A DNA stretch of 64,000 nucleotides from an uncultured Bacilli bacterium (GTDB lineage: Bacteria; Bacillota_I; Bacilli_A; RF39; UBA660), in assembly GCA_934129945.1 (NCBI GenBank), contig CAKOXC010000006.1, forward strand, positions 1 through 64,000. Direction: 5' to 3'. Shown piece after piece: positions 28,146 to 36,569 of the stretch (position 1 is its first letter; the number at the start of each line of letters is the position of its first letter). Made by a program: the position numbers and the translations under genes. Below the pieces are notes generated by a model. That model saw nothing but the letters and a program-made list of their open reading frames with translations. It made no database searches and was not told the DNA's origin.

Positions 28146-29270
28146 ATGGAAAAAAATATTAAAATTACAAGACCTGCTGGTGAGGATACATATAAGGTTT
28201 TATGTGCGTTTAAAAATGTCGAAAATTCTTATGTTATTTTAGATTCTAAATTAAAGGATGCTAATGGAAATACTATTACATTTGTATGTAGAGAAAATGG
28301 TAATAATTTAGAATTTATAGATGGTGATGAATGGAATCAAGTAAAAGCAGGATTAATTAACATAGTCAAAGGAAATACTGATATAGTATATGTTGATGTA
28401 AAAGATTCATATCAAGCAAGTGATAATATTGGTCATACTATAGCTTTAAAGGATGCCCATATTTCAGCTCTAACTAGTAATTATAAACTTCCAGATGTAG
28501 TTGCTGCCGAAGAAAGTATGAAAAATAAAATTTCAGAAGAATTAGAAACTCCAGTAGAAGAAATACAAGAGCAAAATGTAGCTAGTAAACAAGATAATTT
28601 AACAAATGCTATTGATGCTGCAAATGATCCAACTATTCAAATTCCAGTTATTGATCAAAATATGAATGTTGAAGCACAAAATGGTTTAGATAGCACTGTA
28701 CAACCTGATGTTAATAATGAACAAACTGATATTGTTCCTCAAGTTGAAGTACAGCAAGAAAATCCAAGTGTTGTTCCTGTTGCACCAACTATAGAAAATT
28801 CTCAAGAACAAACACCTTTAGTTGAAGAAAATAATTCTCTTGTACAACCTGCTATTGAACCAAATATACTAGCTCAACCAGTAGTAGAAGTAGCACCTAT
28901 AAATGATAATATGAATGTGCAAACTCCAGAAGTTAGTCCTATTATAGAAAATCCTGTAATTGAAAATGGGCCAGTGGTTGAAAATCAAACTCCTGTAAAT
29001 ATGGAACCTCAAGTTAATATGCCAACTAGTGATTTAAACCAATCAGATATGAGTGTTGAAGAAATAAGAAGTAAAATTAATGCTTTATGTGACTTATTAA
29101 TAGAAAAAGAAAAACAAATAAATGAAAAAGAACAAATGATAGATGCAAAACTACAAGTTGCTAATATTGCTTATAATAATGCTCAAAATGTTAATCAAAT
29201 GAATAACAATGAAACTATTAATATAGCTGATTATCAATCAAACGATCAAGCAAGAACTTTAATAGCATAG
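28146..29270 (+). CDS. Hypothetical protein with low-complexity Pro/Val/Gln linker and coiled coil
   Basis: The start at ATG 28146 gives MEKNIKITRPAGEDTY. Residues 1-120 form a globular domain (YVILDSKLKDANGNTITF). Residues 130-290 are a low-complexity linker rich in Pro, Val, Glu, Gln and Asn, and residues 295-345 a coiled coil (SVEEIRSKINALCDLLIEKE). No signal peptide or membrane segment is seen. I do not recognise the family; the architecture suits a structural or scaffolding protein. A terminator (ATAGCATAGGT / CCTATGCTAT plus T run) overlaps the stop. Confidence 0.7.
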   Translation: MEKNIKITRPAGEDTYKVLCAFKNVENSYVILDSKLKDANGNTITFVCRENGNNLEFIDGDEWNQVKAGLINIVKGNTDIVYVDVKDSYQASDNIGHTIALKDAHISALTSNYKLPDVVAAEESMKNKISEELETPVEEIQEQNVASKQDNLTNAIDAANDPTIQIPVIDQNMNVEAQNGLDSTVQPDVNNEQTDIVPQVEVQQENPSVVPVAPTIENSQEQTPLVEENNSLVQPAIEPNILAQPVVEVAPINDNMNVQTPEVSPIIENPVIENGPVVENQTPVNMEPQVNMPTSDLNQSDMSVEEIRSKINALCDLLIEKEKQINEKEQMIDAKLQVANIAYNNAQNVNQMNNNETINIADYQSNDQARTLIA

Positions 29271-29291
29271 GTATAAAACCTATGCTATTTT
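29262..29291 (+). terminator. Terminator at the end of the coiled-coil protein gene
   Basis: The stem ATAGCATAGGT / CCTATGCTAT with loop ATAAAA and a short T run overlaps the stop codon region. Confidence 0.75.
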
Positions 29292-29304
29292 TATATAATA
29301 TAGT

Positions 29305-30240
29305 ATGGAACAATTTTTAAAATATTTTTATGACATTTATATAGATAATATTTATAAAAAAAATAATAAGTACTATTTTTATAAAGATAATAGTTTGTTT
29401 TGTGTTGTCAAAAATTATCGCTTACCAGAAGAATTAAAAGATATTTTAGAAATTTGTTATGAAATGCAAAATAGATTTCCTGTTAGTCAAATAGTATTTA
29501 ATAAATTTGGACAAATAAGTAGTGATTACGATAATAATAATTATATACTATTAAAAATAAATACTAGCATGTCTAGTGATATAACTATAAATGATATTAT
29601 AAAGATAAATAATAGTTTATTTTTAAATAAAGATAAAAAAGAGTTATATAGGAATAACTGGGCTAAATTATGGGAAAGTAAAGTAGATTATTTTGAGTAT
29701 CAAATAAAAGAATTAGGAAGAAATAAAAAAATAATTTTAAATAGTTTTAGTTATTATATTGGACTAGCAGAAAATGCAATAAGTATTGCAAATATATGTG
29801 AATTATATAACAAAGATAATATGAATGAAAAAGTAGTTCTTTCTCATCGTAGAATAAATTATCCTTGTATGGAGTATGAATTTTATAATCCTTTAGAGTA
29901 TATATTTGATATTCAAGTAAGAGATGTGAGTGAATATTTAAAAAGTATGTTTTTTTACACAGATAGAAATCGTACAATTAAAGAATTAAAAAATTATCTT
30001 TTAAGTACAAGACTTTCTAATTATGAAGCTAATATGTTATATGCCCGTTTATTATATCCAACATATTATTTTGATATATATGAAAAAGTAATAGAAGATT
30101 TAAAAGAAGAAAGTGAACTTTTAGATATAATAAATAAAGTTGATGAGTATGAATTATTTTTAAAGGAAGCATATTTTGAATTAAGCAGAATGTATAAAAT
30201 AGAGCAAATTAATTGGATAATAAATAAAAAAGAGTTATAA
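29305..30240 (+). CDS. Hypothetical protein, apparently leaderless mRNA
   Basis: This 311-residue protein (MEQFLKYFYDIYIDNIYKK) is rich in Tyr, Asn and Lys and probably all-helical in its C-terminal half; there is no membrane segment. The middle contains LSHRRINYPCMEYEFYNP and YTDRNRTIKELKNYLLS. I do not recognise the family. TATAAT at 29294-29299 ends 5 bp before the ATG and there is no ribosome site, so the message is probably leaderless. Its last 6 bp overlap the convergent nfuA-like gene. Confidence 0.65.
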   Translation: MEQFLKYFYDIYIDNIYKKNNKYYFYKDNSLFCVVKNYRLPEELKDILEICYEMQNRFPVSQIVFNKFGQISSDYDNNNYILLKINTSMSSDITINDIIKINNSLFLNKDKKELYRNNWAKLWESKVDYFEYQIKELGRNKKIILNSFSYYIGLAENAISIANICELYNKDNMNEKVVLSHRRINYPCMEYEFYNPLEYIFDIQVRDVSEYLKSMFFYTDRNRTIKELKNYLLSTRLSNYEANMLYARLLYPTYYFDIYEKVIEDLKEESELLDIINKVDEYELFLKEAYFELSRMYKIEQINWIINKKEL

Positions 30241-30474
30241 CTCTACGTTAATAACTCCTTCAATTTCAGGTATTTCACTTTTTAACATTTCTTCAATGCC
30301 ATCTTTAATTGTTAAATCTTGATAACCACAGTGAGCACAAGCACCGCTAAGTTTAATATAAACATATTTATCCTCATATTTGATAAATTCAATATCGCCA
30401 CCATCTATTTGTAAATATGGTCTCATATTGTTTAAAATTTCTTTGATTTTATTTATAATTTCTTTTTCTTGCAT
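30235..30474 (-). CDS. NifU C-terminal-domain (Nfu-type) Fe-S scaffold
   Basis: This 79-residue stand-alone NifU-like domain carries or inserts 4Fe-4S clusters. It has the conserved RPYLQIDGGDIEFIKYED and the cluster-binding SGACAHCGYQDLTIKDGIE (CxxC). The start is MQEKEIINK at 30474 after GGTGA; an in-frame GTG 12 bp upstream is less likely. It may supply clusters to proteins such as PFOR and MtaB encoded nearby. The gene shares a short divergent promoter region (AGTATACCAT / ATGGTATACT inverted) with the S1-domain gene. Confidence 0.93.
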   Translation of the reverse strand: MQEKEIINKIKEILNNMRPYLQIDGGDIEFIKYEDKYVYIKLSGACAHCGYQDLTIKDGIEEMLKSEIPEIEGVINVEL

Positions 30475-30542
30475 ATTAATCACCACATAAAGTATACCAT
30501 ATTAAAAAAATTATGGTATACTAAATTTGAGGACGTGATTTT

Positions 30543-30905
30543 ATGGATTCATTTAAAGTAGGGGATATTATAAAAGGTCAAGTAACAGGAATAGAAAGTT
30601 ATGGTATATTTATTAATGTAAATTCTGAATATAATGGTTTAATCCATATATCTGAAATATCAGAAAATTTTGTCAGAGATATAAATGATTTTGTTAGTAT
30701 TGGTGAAACAATATATTGTAGAATTCTTGGTATTGATGAAAAAAATTGTAATTTAAAACTATCTATAAAAAATATTAATTATAAAGCAAGAAAAGGTAAT
30801 GGTAAAATAAATGAAACAGTAAGAGGATTTTCACCATTAAAAGATAATTTAGATAATTGGATTAATATTAAATTAAAAGAAATAAAAGAAACCACATCAG
30901 AATAA
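30543..30905 (+). CDS. S1-domain RNA-binding protein (YugI/CvfD-type)
   Basis: The 120-residue protein has one complete S1 domain at residues 3-75 (KVGDIIKGQVTGIESYGIFI, GLIHISEIS, LKLSIKNI) and a short basic/charged tail. Stand-alone S1 proteins of this size in Bacillota (YugI, CvfD) bind ribosomes or act in stress regulation; which applies here is unknown. The ribosome site is GAGGACGTGA. The terminator ACCACATCA / TGATGTGGT overlaps its stop. Confidence 0.88.
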   Translation: MDSFKVGDIIKGQVTGIESYGIFINVNSEYNGLIHISEISENFVRDINDFVSIGETIYCRILGIDEKNCNLKLSIKNINYKARKGNGKINETVRGFSPLKDNLDNWINIKLKEIKETTSE

Positions 30906-30920
30906 TTGATGTGGTTTTTA
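30890..30920 (+). terminator. Terminator of the S1-domain gene
   Basis: The stem ACCACATCA / TGATGTGGT with loop GAATAAT, followed by T residues; the left arm is inside the coding end. Confidence 0.88.
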
Positions 30921-30923
30921 AAA

Positions 30924-30947
30924 TAAAAAAATCAGTATAAACTGATT
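30924..30947 (-). terminator. Terminator downstream of tRNA-Leu
   Basis: On the minus strand AATCAGT / ACTGATT with a short loop is followed by seven T residues, 14 nt past the tRNA 3' end. Confidence 0.8.
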
Positions 30948-30960
30948 TGATTAATTAAGA

Positions 30961-31049
30961 TGGTGCCCAAGGCCGGACTTGAACCGGCACGGGCTTTAAC
31001 ACCCGCAGGATTTTAAGTCCTGTGCGTCTACCTATTCCGCCACTTGGGC
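30961..31049 (-). tRNA. tRNA-Leu (anticodon TAA)
   Basis: The acceptor stem GCCCAAG / CTTGGGC, long variable arm, TTCAAGTCC T-loop and an encoded CCA define a class II tRNA. The anticodon loop CTTAAAA gives TAA. Confidence 0.97.
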
Positions 31050-31152
31050 AAAGGCACTGTCTTAATTAATAAGACTTCTTAATTATAATAGATATTTTTC
31101 AAATAATCAAGTGTTTTTATCATTTTTTTTAAATAAAATTCATTTATTTATA

Positions 31153-31182
31153 TTGACATAGGAATTTTATCTATGTTATAAT
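31153..31182 (+). promoter_or_regulatory. Promoter of the four-tRNA cluster
   Basis: TTGACA (31153-31158), 18-bp spacer, TATAAT (31177-31182), 25 bp before tRNA-Ser. Confidence 0.85.
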
Positions 31183-31207
31183 CAATTTGTCGTTGAAAAA
31201 TGATTTT

Positions 31208-31299
31208 GGAGGAATACCCAAGTTGGTTGAAGGGACTGGTCTTGAAAACCAGCAGGTCGGGAAACTGGCGCTAGGGTTCGAATCCCTATTCCTCCGCCA
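31208..31299 (+). tRNA. tRNA-Ser (anticodon TGA)
   Basis: GGAGGAA / TTCCTCC acceptor, long variable arm, discriminator G and encoded CCA. The anticodon loop TCTTGAAAA gives TGA. Confidence 0.97.
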
Positions 31300-31311
31300 T
31301 TTATTTTATAT

Positions 31312-31388
<77 letters not shown>

Positions 31389-31393
31389 TTTGT

Positions 31394-31470
31394 GGTCCGT
31401 TAGTCTAGAGGCCTATGACGTCTGCCTGTCACGCAGAAGATCACGGGTTCGAATCCCGTACGGACCGCCA
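31394..31470 (+). tRNA. tRNA-Asp (anticodon GTC)
   Basis: GGTCCGT / ACGGACC acceptor, anticodon loop CTGTCAC, TTCGAATCC T-loop and encoded CCA. Confidence 0.97.
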
Positions 31471-31473
31471 TCT

Positions 31474-31544
<71 letters not shown>

Positions 31545-31549
<5 letters not shown>

Positions 31550-31588
31550 GAATAGAATATTAAGAACTTTTAATAGTTCTTTTTTTAT
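31545..31588 (+). repeat. Direct repeat DR1 at the tRNA-Phe 3' end (includes tRNA terminator)
   Basis: The 42-bp segment from CACCA through the terminator AAGAAC-TTTTAATA-GTTCTT plus T run recurs at 32896 with one mismatch (G versus A). It is a candidate attL/attR pair. Confidence 0.75.
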
Positions 31589-31809
31589 ATCTAATTATTA
31601 AGGCTAAACAAGTTAAACGTAAAATTGGATATTGGAACAAAATAAGTAAAAATTTTTTCTTTTCAATTAGACAAAAAGTCATACCTTAAAATTAGGAGTA
31701 TTACAATAAAGATAAGTAATGAAAAAAATATAAAAATATAATATAATAATAAATTACAAAAGAACGTTTTGCATGATTTTGATTTAAATGTTATAGGAGA
31801 AGCTTATTT

Positions 31810-32226
31810 ATGAAAAAAATAGATGAAATAAATAATATTATAAAAGAAAATAAAGAGTCAAAAAATATTTCAACAAAGGAAATAAGTGATGGGCATCATA
31901 CTTTTGGAGAATTATATCGTCACAGAATTCTCTTATTTTGTACGATTTGTAATTTATTTCCAGACATATCATGGAAATCAAGAAAACACTATGATGAAGA
32001 AAATGATCCAATGTTTTTTGATAGTTTTATTGCGGGAATAAATACACCAGATGGAATTGCTACATATCATATAAAATTACAATACTGGGATTTGTTTGAT
32101 ATTCCAGAACTCAAAAGAGCTCCAAAATATGAATTTTATAGTAGTGATGAATCTTTAGAAAGGGTTTTATCTTTATCAAAAAAATATAGAAGTTATTATA
32201 CTTCTTCCATTAGAAAAAATGAATAA
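31810..32226 (+). CDS. Phage-associated conserved hypothetical protein
   Basis: The 138-residue protein resembles a family common in phages of Gram-positive bacteria: HTFGELYRHRILLFCTICN, ISWKSRKHYDE, IAGINTPDGIATYHI and YWDLFDIPELKRAPKYE match the pattern I recall (HTFxELYxHR, AWKSK, TPxGxATYHYD, YWDxF, ELxxAPxxD). Its function is not known to me. The ribosome site is AGGAGA. Its presence supports a phage or satellite origin for the tRNA-Phe island. Confidence 0.7.
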   Translation: MKKIDEINNIIKENKESKNISTKEISDGHHTFGELYRHRILLFCTICNLFPDISWKSRKHYDEENDPMFFDSFIAGINTPDGIATYHIKLQYWDLFDIPELKRAPKYEFYSSDESLERVLSLSKKYRSYYTSSIRKNE

Positions 32227-32331
32227 AAATCAAAGTAAGAAAAATATGGTTTTGAAGCAAAAAAGAATAATGGATTGCTTTTTTTTATAAAATGTATGTA
32301 ACATATTTTACTGAGGAAGGAGATTTTACAA

Positions 32332-32775
32332 ATGAACAAAGTTGATAAAGTTAAATATATTATAGAATTAGAAGAGCAAAAATCACAGTTAGAAAGTAAT
32401 TTAGCTATTGTCAATGAAAAAATTAACAGTGAAAGAAAAGAATGTTCTCACGTTTTTGTTGATTTAGGGTGTAAAGGGTTATATCCAAGTACAGATGATG
32501 AATATTGCTGTTTATTGTGCGGTGAAATAAAAAAATATGATTATAATTTTGAACCAGAATCTATTATACATGCAGAAAAATATTTGCCACAATATGATAT
32601 TATGAATGATAAACAACGTTTAACTAAATTTGAACATATTCAAACGTTAGCAATTGGAATTTTAAAAGAAAATCCAGAAATGTTGAATGAGGAGTTAATT
32701 TTAAGATTAAATAAATTAATTCAAGAAAGTATTTCACATGATAAAAATCAATATGTTAAAACATTAAAAAAATAA
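32332..32775 (+). CDS. Hypothetical protein with zinc-ribbon-like cysteines
   Basis: The 147-residue protein has an N-terminal coiled coil (VKYIIELEEQKSQLESNLAI), then cysteines in ECSHVFVDLGC and YCCLLCGEIKK that could form a zinc-binding knuckle, then a helical C-terminus. I do not recognise the family. AAGGAG precedes the ATG. It is the second gene of the tRNA-Phe island. Confidence 0.6.
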   Translation: MNKVDKVKYIIELEEQKSQLESNLAIVNEKINSERKECSHVFVDLGCKGLYPSTDDEYCCLLCGEIKKYDYNFEPESIIHAEKYLPQYDIMNDKQRLTKFEHIQTLAIGILKENPEMLNEELILRLNKLIQESISHDKNQYVKTLKK

Positions 32776-32895
32776 AAATTTCAAAAATAGCATTTAAATT
32801 ATTGCTAATTTTTTTATTTGCTATTTTTAATGGTGTAGATATTGATTCCTATATCGATTGTCTTTGAAAAAAGTTGTAGATAAATATGACACTTG

Positions 32896-32940
32896 CACCA
32901 GAATAAAATATTAAGAACTTTTAATAGTTCTTTTTTTTAT
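32896..32940 (+). repeat. Direct repeat DR2, right end of the tRNA-Phe island
   Basis: Repeats CACCA plus the tRNA-operon terminator of DR1. The tRNA body is not duplicated, so the recombination core lies within the CCA-terminator segment. Confidence 0.75.
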
Positions 32941-33076
32941 TTGTAGTTTGTAGAAATAAAAAAAGACTAAAACATATACTATAATAAAAATTATATTGGA
33001 TTAGACTTCTTGATAGTTATCAACAAAACTGATATACTATATTAAGTAGTGGAAGCATTACCGGGAGGTTTTTGTT

Positions 33077-33487
33077 ATGAAAGATAATATTATTAAAAAT
33101 AAAGTAGAATTTACCAAAAATAATTTTATTGAATTATTCTTATATAATTTAATTATCAAGGGTATTAATAAAATAGATATTCATAAATTAAAATATGATT
33201 TAGTTGAATTTTATAAAAATGAGTATTATAAAGAATTGTTTGCGGATTTTTATTTAGTAGAGCAAGATGGTAAATGTTTTATAGAATTAAATGATTGTAT
33301 TGAATATGCCAGTTTAAATATTTACTTGATTAATCCAATTAATGATACTCATGAAAGGTTAATATTTTTAGAAGATCTAAAAGGAATATACAATAAAGAA
33401 TTACAAGATAAAATGAGTTCTTTAGTTGATGAGTATTTATTAAAATTAAGAAAAAATCTAGGTCTTGTAAAAAAATTAATTAATTAA
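33077..33487 (+). CDS. Hypothetical protein
   Basis: The 136-residue, mainly helical cytoplasmic protein (KNNFIELFLYNLIIKGINKIDIH, LFADFYLVEQDGKCFIELND) follows a good ribosome site GGGAGG and a promoter with TATACT. I do not recognise the family. It ends 5 bp from the convergent helicase gene, with no clear terminator between. Confidence 0.6.
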   Translation: MKDNIIKNKVEFTKNNFIELFLYNLIIKGINKIDIHKLKYDLVEFYKNEYYKELFADFYLVEQDGKCFIELNDCIEYASLNIYLINPINDTHERLIFLEDLKGIYNKELQDKMSSLVDEYLLKLRKNLGLVKKLIN

Positions 33488-33492
33488 ATAAA

Positions 33493-34872
33493 TTATTTAT
33501 AAAATTCAATATATTTTTTATAATTTTTTAATAGTTCTTTTAGAAATGAAGAACTATTTTCTTTTTCATAAACTATAAAAACTTTATTTTTAGTTCTAGT
33601 AAGTGCAACATAAAATAATCTTCTTTCTTCAAAATAATTTTCATTTGAATCATTTAAAAGTAAATCAATTAAATAATCATTTTTTACTGTGCTTGGAAGT
33701 CCATTAATATTATTAGTTATGTTAATCAATAAAATATTATCTGCTTCTAAACCTTTTGAACGATGAATGGTTGAATAATTAATATTATGTTTATTTAGAT
33801 AATCTTTATTTAGATAATAAAAGATATCATTATTATTTCTTCCTAAAACCATTAGATTAGCATTACTTTCTATTATTTTTGTAATATCTTTTTTTCTAAT
33901 TAACACAATGGGTTTAGATAAACTTTTATGAGAAATAAGAGTTTTTTTCATTTGCTTTTTATTTTTCATAACAAAATTACCAGCAATATTAATCAACTGT
34001 TGGGGATTTCTATAAGTCATTTTTAATTTTTTTACAGAACTATTTTTAAAGTATTTTTTAAAATTTAAGAATATATTTAAATCACAGCCGGTAAAACGAT
34101 AAATAGATTGAAAGTCATCACCAACACAAAAAATAGTAGAATTACATTTTTTATAAATAGCAATTATTAAATTTAATCTAACTAAAGATGTATCTTGAAA
34201 TTCGTCAATAATAATATATTTATATTTTTTTACAATACCTTGTGAATTTATAATATCTGTAGCTTTAGTAATCATATCGTTAAAATCTACTTCTAAGGCA
34301 GCACTTAAATTATTTTCATATAATTTATAAATATTAATAATATTAATTAAATTCATATATAATTCTAATTTTTTATTTTTATTTTTAATCTTTTTAATTT
34401 TTAAAAATATTTCTTTGAATTTGTATTCATTATAGCTACTGGCTTTAAAAAGATTAATGAATCTTAAAGCCAGTTTTATGAAATGATTTTCATCATTAAC
34501 ATATTTTATAAATTTTTTATACTTCTTTTTATACAATTTTATATTATCAAGATAATTATTAATCGTGTGTAATAATAAATTGGGTTCACATAATTTTATA
34601 TTTTCGTCATAATCCTTTAAAATATTTAAAGATAATTTATGAAAAGTAAAAACATCAATATTATTATTTAATTTATTTTTTAAGTCACTTACCGATGCAT
34701 TAGTAAAACTTATACAAAGAATATCATCCTCAGTATATCCATTTGCAAGTAAAAATTCTATCTTTCCTAAGATAGTTGTTGTTTTTCCAGCCCCAGCTCC
34801 AGCAATCAAAAGTGTATTTTTAAAAGTTTTAATAGCTTTTAATTGATATTTATCAAAATTAATTTTTTCCAT
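33493..34872 (-). CDS. Compact UvrD/Rep-type superfamily 1A DNA helicase
   Basis: All SF1A helicase motifs are readable in order: Q motif (DKYQLKAI), Walker A AGAGAGKTTT, Ia ISFTNASVSDL, Walker B IIDEFQDTS, III GDDFQSIYRFTG, IV TYRNPQQLI, V STIHRSKGLEADNI and VI RLFYVALTRTK. At 459 residues it is far shorter than UvrD/PcrA (about 720), with reduced 1B/2B subdomains and no C-terminal tail. It resembles the short UvrD-like helicases of reduced-genome Bacillota. Its role in repair or replication restart is inferred from the family. Confidence 0.88.
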   Translation of the reverse strand: MEKINFDKYQLKAIKTFKNTLLIAGAGAGKTTTILGKIEFLLANGYTEDDILCISFTNASVSDLKNKLNNNIDVFTFHKLSLNILKDYDENIKLCEPNLLLHTINNYLDNIKLYKKKYKKFIKYVNDENHFIKLALRFINLFKASSYNEYKFKEIFLKIKKIKNKNKKLELYMNLINIINIYKLYENNLSAALEVDFNDMITKATDIINSQGIVKKYKYIIIDEFQDTSLVRLNLIIAIYKKCNSTIFCVGDDFQSIYRFTGCDLNIFLNFKKYFKNSSVKKLKMTYRNPQQLINIAGNFVMKNKKQMKKTLISHKSLSKPIVLIRKKDITKIIESNANLMVLGRNNNDIFYYLNKDYLNKHNINYSTIHRSKGLEADNILLINITNNINGLPSTVKNDYLIDLLLNDSNENYFEERRLFYVALTRTKNKVFIVYEKENSSSFLKELLKNYKKYIEFYK

Positions 34873-34979
34873 GGGAATTTATTATAAACATTCTAATTAA
34901 AAATATTGTCGAAATAAAGAAAAAAAGTATAAATTTGCAAAAAAAGAATAAATAATATATAATTTAATTGGTGATGGAA

Positions 34980-35573
34980 ATGAAAATTGATAATGTAGAG
35001 TTAACAAATATAGCGGTAAGACAAAGCCAATATCCTGAAGATAATAAAAAAGAATTCCTTTTAGTAGGAAGAAGTAATGTAGGTAAAAGTAGTTTTATAA
35101 ATTCTATAATAGCAAGAAAAAACTATGCTAGAACTTCATCAAAACCTGGTAAAACTCAAACATTAAATTTCTATTTAATAAATAACTTGTTTTATTTAGT
35201 TGATGTTCCTGGATATGGATATGCTGCAGTAAATAAAACAACACAAAAAAAACTTGGATTAATGATTGAAGAATATATTAAAAATAGGAAGGATTTAACT
35301 AAGGTATTTTTATTAATAGATTATCGTCATAAACCAATGGAAGATGATATTATTATGTATGACTTTTTAAAATACTATAATCTAGATATAACAATTATTG
35401 CGACAAAATATGATAAAGTACCAAATAATCAAAAACAAAAACAAGATAAGTTAATAAAAGATGCTTTTAAATTATCAGAAGAAGATTCATTTATCCATTT
35501 TTCGAGTTTAACTAAAAAAGGTAGAGAAGAAGTATATAATTTAATAAATGAAAGTTTAAATACAGAAAATTGA
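34980..35573 (+). CDS. engB: Ribosome-biogenesis GTPase EngB/YsxC
   Basis: EngB is an essential GTPase acting in late 50S assembly. The TRAFAC motifs are G1 GRSNVGKSS, G2 TSSKPGKTQT, G3 DVPGYGYA and G4 ATKYDK, then SSLTKKG (G5). I prefer the ATG at 34980 (MKIDNVELTNIAV), preceded by GGTGATGG; start codons up to 12 bp upstream in frame are possible. At 197 residues it is full length. It stands alone here, not beside lon or clpX. Confidence 0.95.
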   Translation: MKIDNVELTNIAVRQSQYPEDNKKEFLLVGRSNVGKSSFINSIIARKNYARTSSKPGKTQTLNFYLINNLFYLVDVPGYGYAAVNKTTQKKLGLMIEEYIKNRKDLTKVFLLIDYRHKPMEDDIIMYDFLKYYNLDITIIATKYDKVPNNQKQKQDKLIKDAFKLSEEDSFIHFSSLTKKGREEVYNLINESLNTEN

Positions 35574-35638
35574 CATTTGTAATTTACAAATGCTTTTTTT
35601 AATCTTTTTTTGTGATAAAATAAGAGTAGGGTGATAGT

Positions 35639-36064
35639 ATGAATAAAAAAGGATTTACTTTAGTAGAATTGTTAGCAGTAATAGTAATACTTGCTATAAT
35701 AATAACAATAGCAGTACCAAGTACAATAGCAGTATCGAATAAAATAAAGAAAAAAATGTATAATACAAAAGTGGATATGATTATGGATGCAGCTAAAATG
35801 TATGGCCAAGATAATAGTAGCAAAGTAAATAGTGATGAAGATAGTTGTAATACTTTAGTAAAAGTATCTGAACTACTAAATGGTGGTTATGTAAAAAAAG
35901 ACGATGTAGATAATGGTAAGGTATTAAGTCCCATTGATAATTCATCAATGAATGATTTACAGTTATGTTTATATAAAAAAAATAATAGAATTTATGCAAA
36001 ACCAAATAATTGTAATGAATGGACTAATAACAATAATATAGATTTAACTAATTATTGTAAATGA
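35639..36064 (+). CDS. Type IV pilin-like/ComGC-like prepilin
   Basis: The 141-residue protein opens with a classic class III prepilin peptide, MNKKGFTLVELLAVIVILAI: the cleavage site lies between Gly5 and Phe6, and Glu10 is the conserved mature Glu5. The hydrophobic helix continues to about residue 27, then a globular domain with a C-terminal cysteine pair (PNNCNEWT, LTNYCK) that could form the pilin disulfide loop. The partner gene downstream is similar in size and end sequence. No assembly ATPase or platform gene is in the window. The ribosome site is GGGTGATAG. Confidence 0.85.
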   Translation: MNKKGFTLVELLAVIVILAIIITIAVPSTIAVSNKIKKKMYNTKVDMIMDAAKMYGQDNSSKVNSDEDSCNTLVKVSELLNGGYVKKDDVDNGKVLSPIDNSSMNDLQLCLYKKNNRIYAKPNNCNEWTNNNNIDLTNYCK

Positions 36065-36082
36065 GAAAGGTGATGCTAGAAT

Positions 36083-36511
36083 ATGAATAAAAAAGGATTA
36101 ACAATTTATGGCTTACTTGGAATAATAGCAGGAGTTGCAATTATAGTTGTAATAGCAATTCCGATTGGTAAATCAATTTACGAGAAAAAAGTACAAGAAA
36201 CATATGAAAGCCAAGTTGATGATGTTATTGTGGCTTCTAAAAGATTTGCTAGTAATATAAAAAACTATATTCCTAGTGACGGAATGACTACCACTGTTGG
36301 CAAGTTATTAGATAATGGCTTTTTAAAAGAAACAAGAGAGCAAAAGAATCAAACTAATGGAGTTAAAACTAAAGTTTATGAAGATCCAAAAGGAAATGAC
36401 ATGCGTAATTACAAAATAAAAATATTTAAAGAAAATAATGGATATAAAGTAGAACTAATCGACTGTGGAACATGGACAAGTAAAATAAATTTAACTAATT
36501 ACTGTAATTAA
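36083..36511 (+). CDS. Pseudopilin-like protein lacking mature Glu5
   Basis: The 142-residue protein starts MNKKGLTIYGLLGIIAGVAI: it keeps Lys-Lys-Gly and the hydrophobic helix but has Gly where mature pilins have Glu5. Its C-terminus (LIDCGTWTSKINLTNYCN) closely parallels the preceding pilin, ending NLTNYCN versus DLTNYCK. The two genes, 18 bp apart, are probably a divergent duplicate pair. Minor pilins at filament tips can lack Glu5 (GspK type), which is a possible role. AAAGGTGAT precedes the start. Confidence 0.75.
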   Translation: MNKKGLTIYGLLGIIAGVAIIVVIAIPIGKSIYEKKVQETYESQVDDVIVASKRFASNIKNYIPSDGMTTTVGKLLDNGFLKETREQKNQTNGVKTKVYEDPKGNDMRNYKIKIFKENNGYKVELIDCGTWTSKINLTNYCN

Positions 36512-36569
36512 TTTGCATAAATAAAATAATTATGTTAGTATAAGTTTTTGAAAAAAGGAGGTACTAGTA

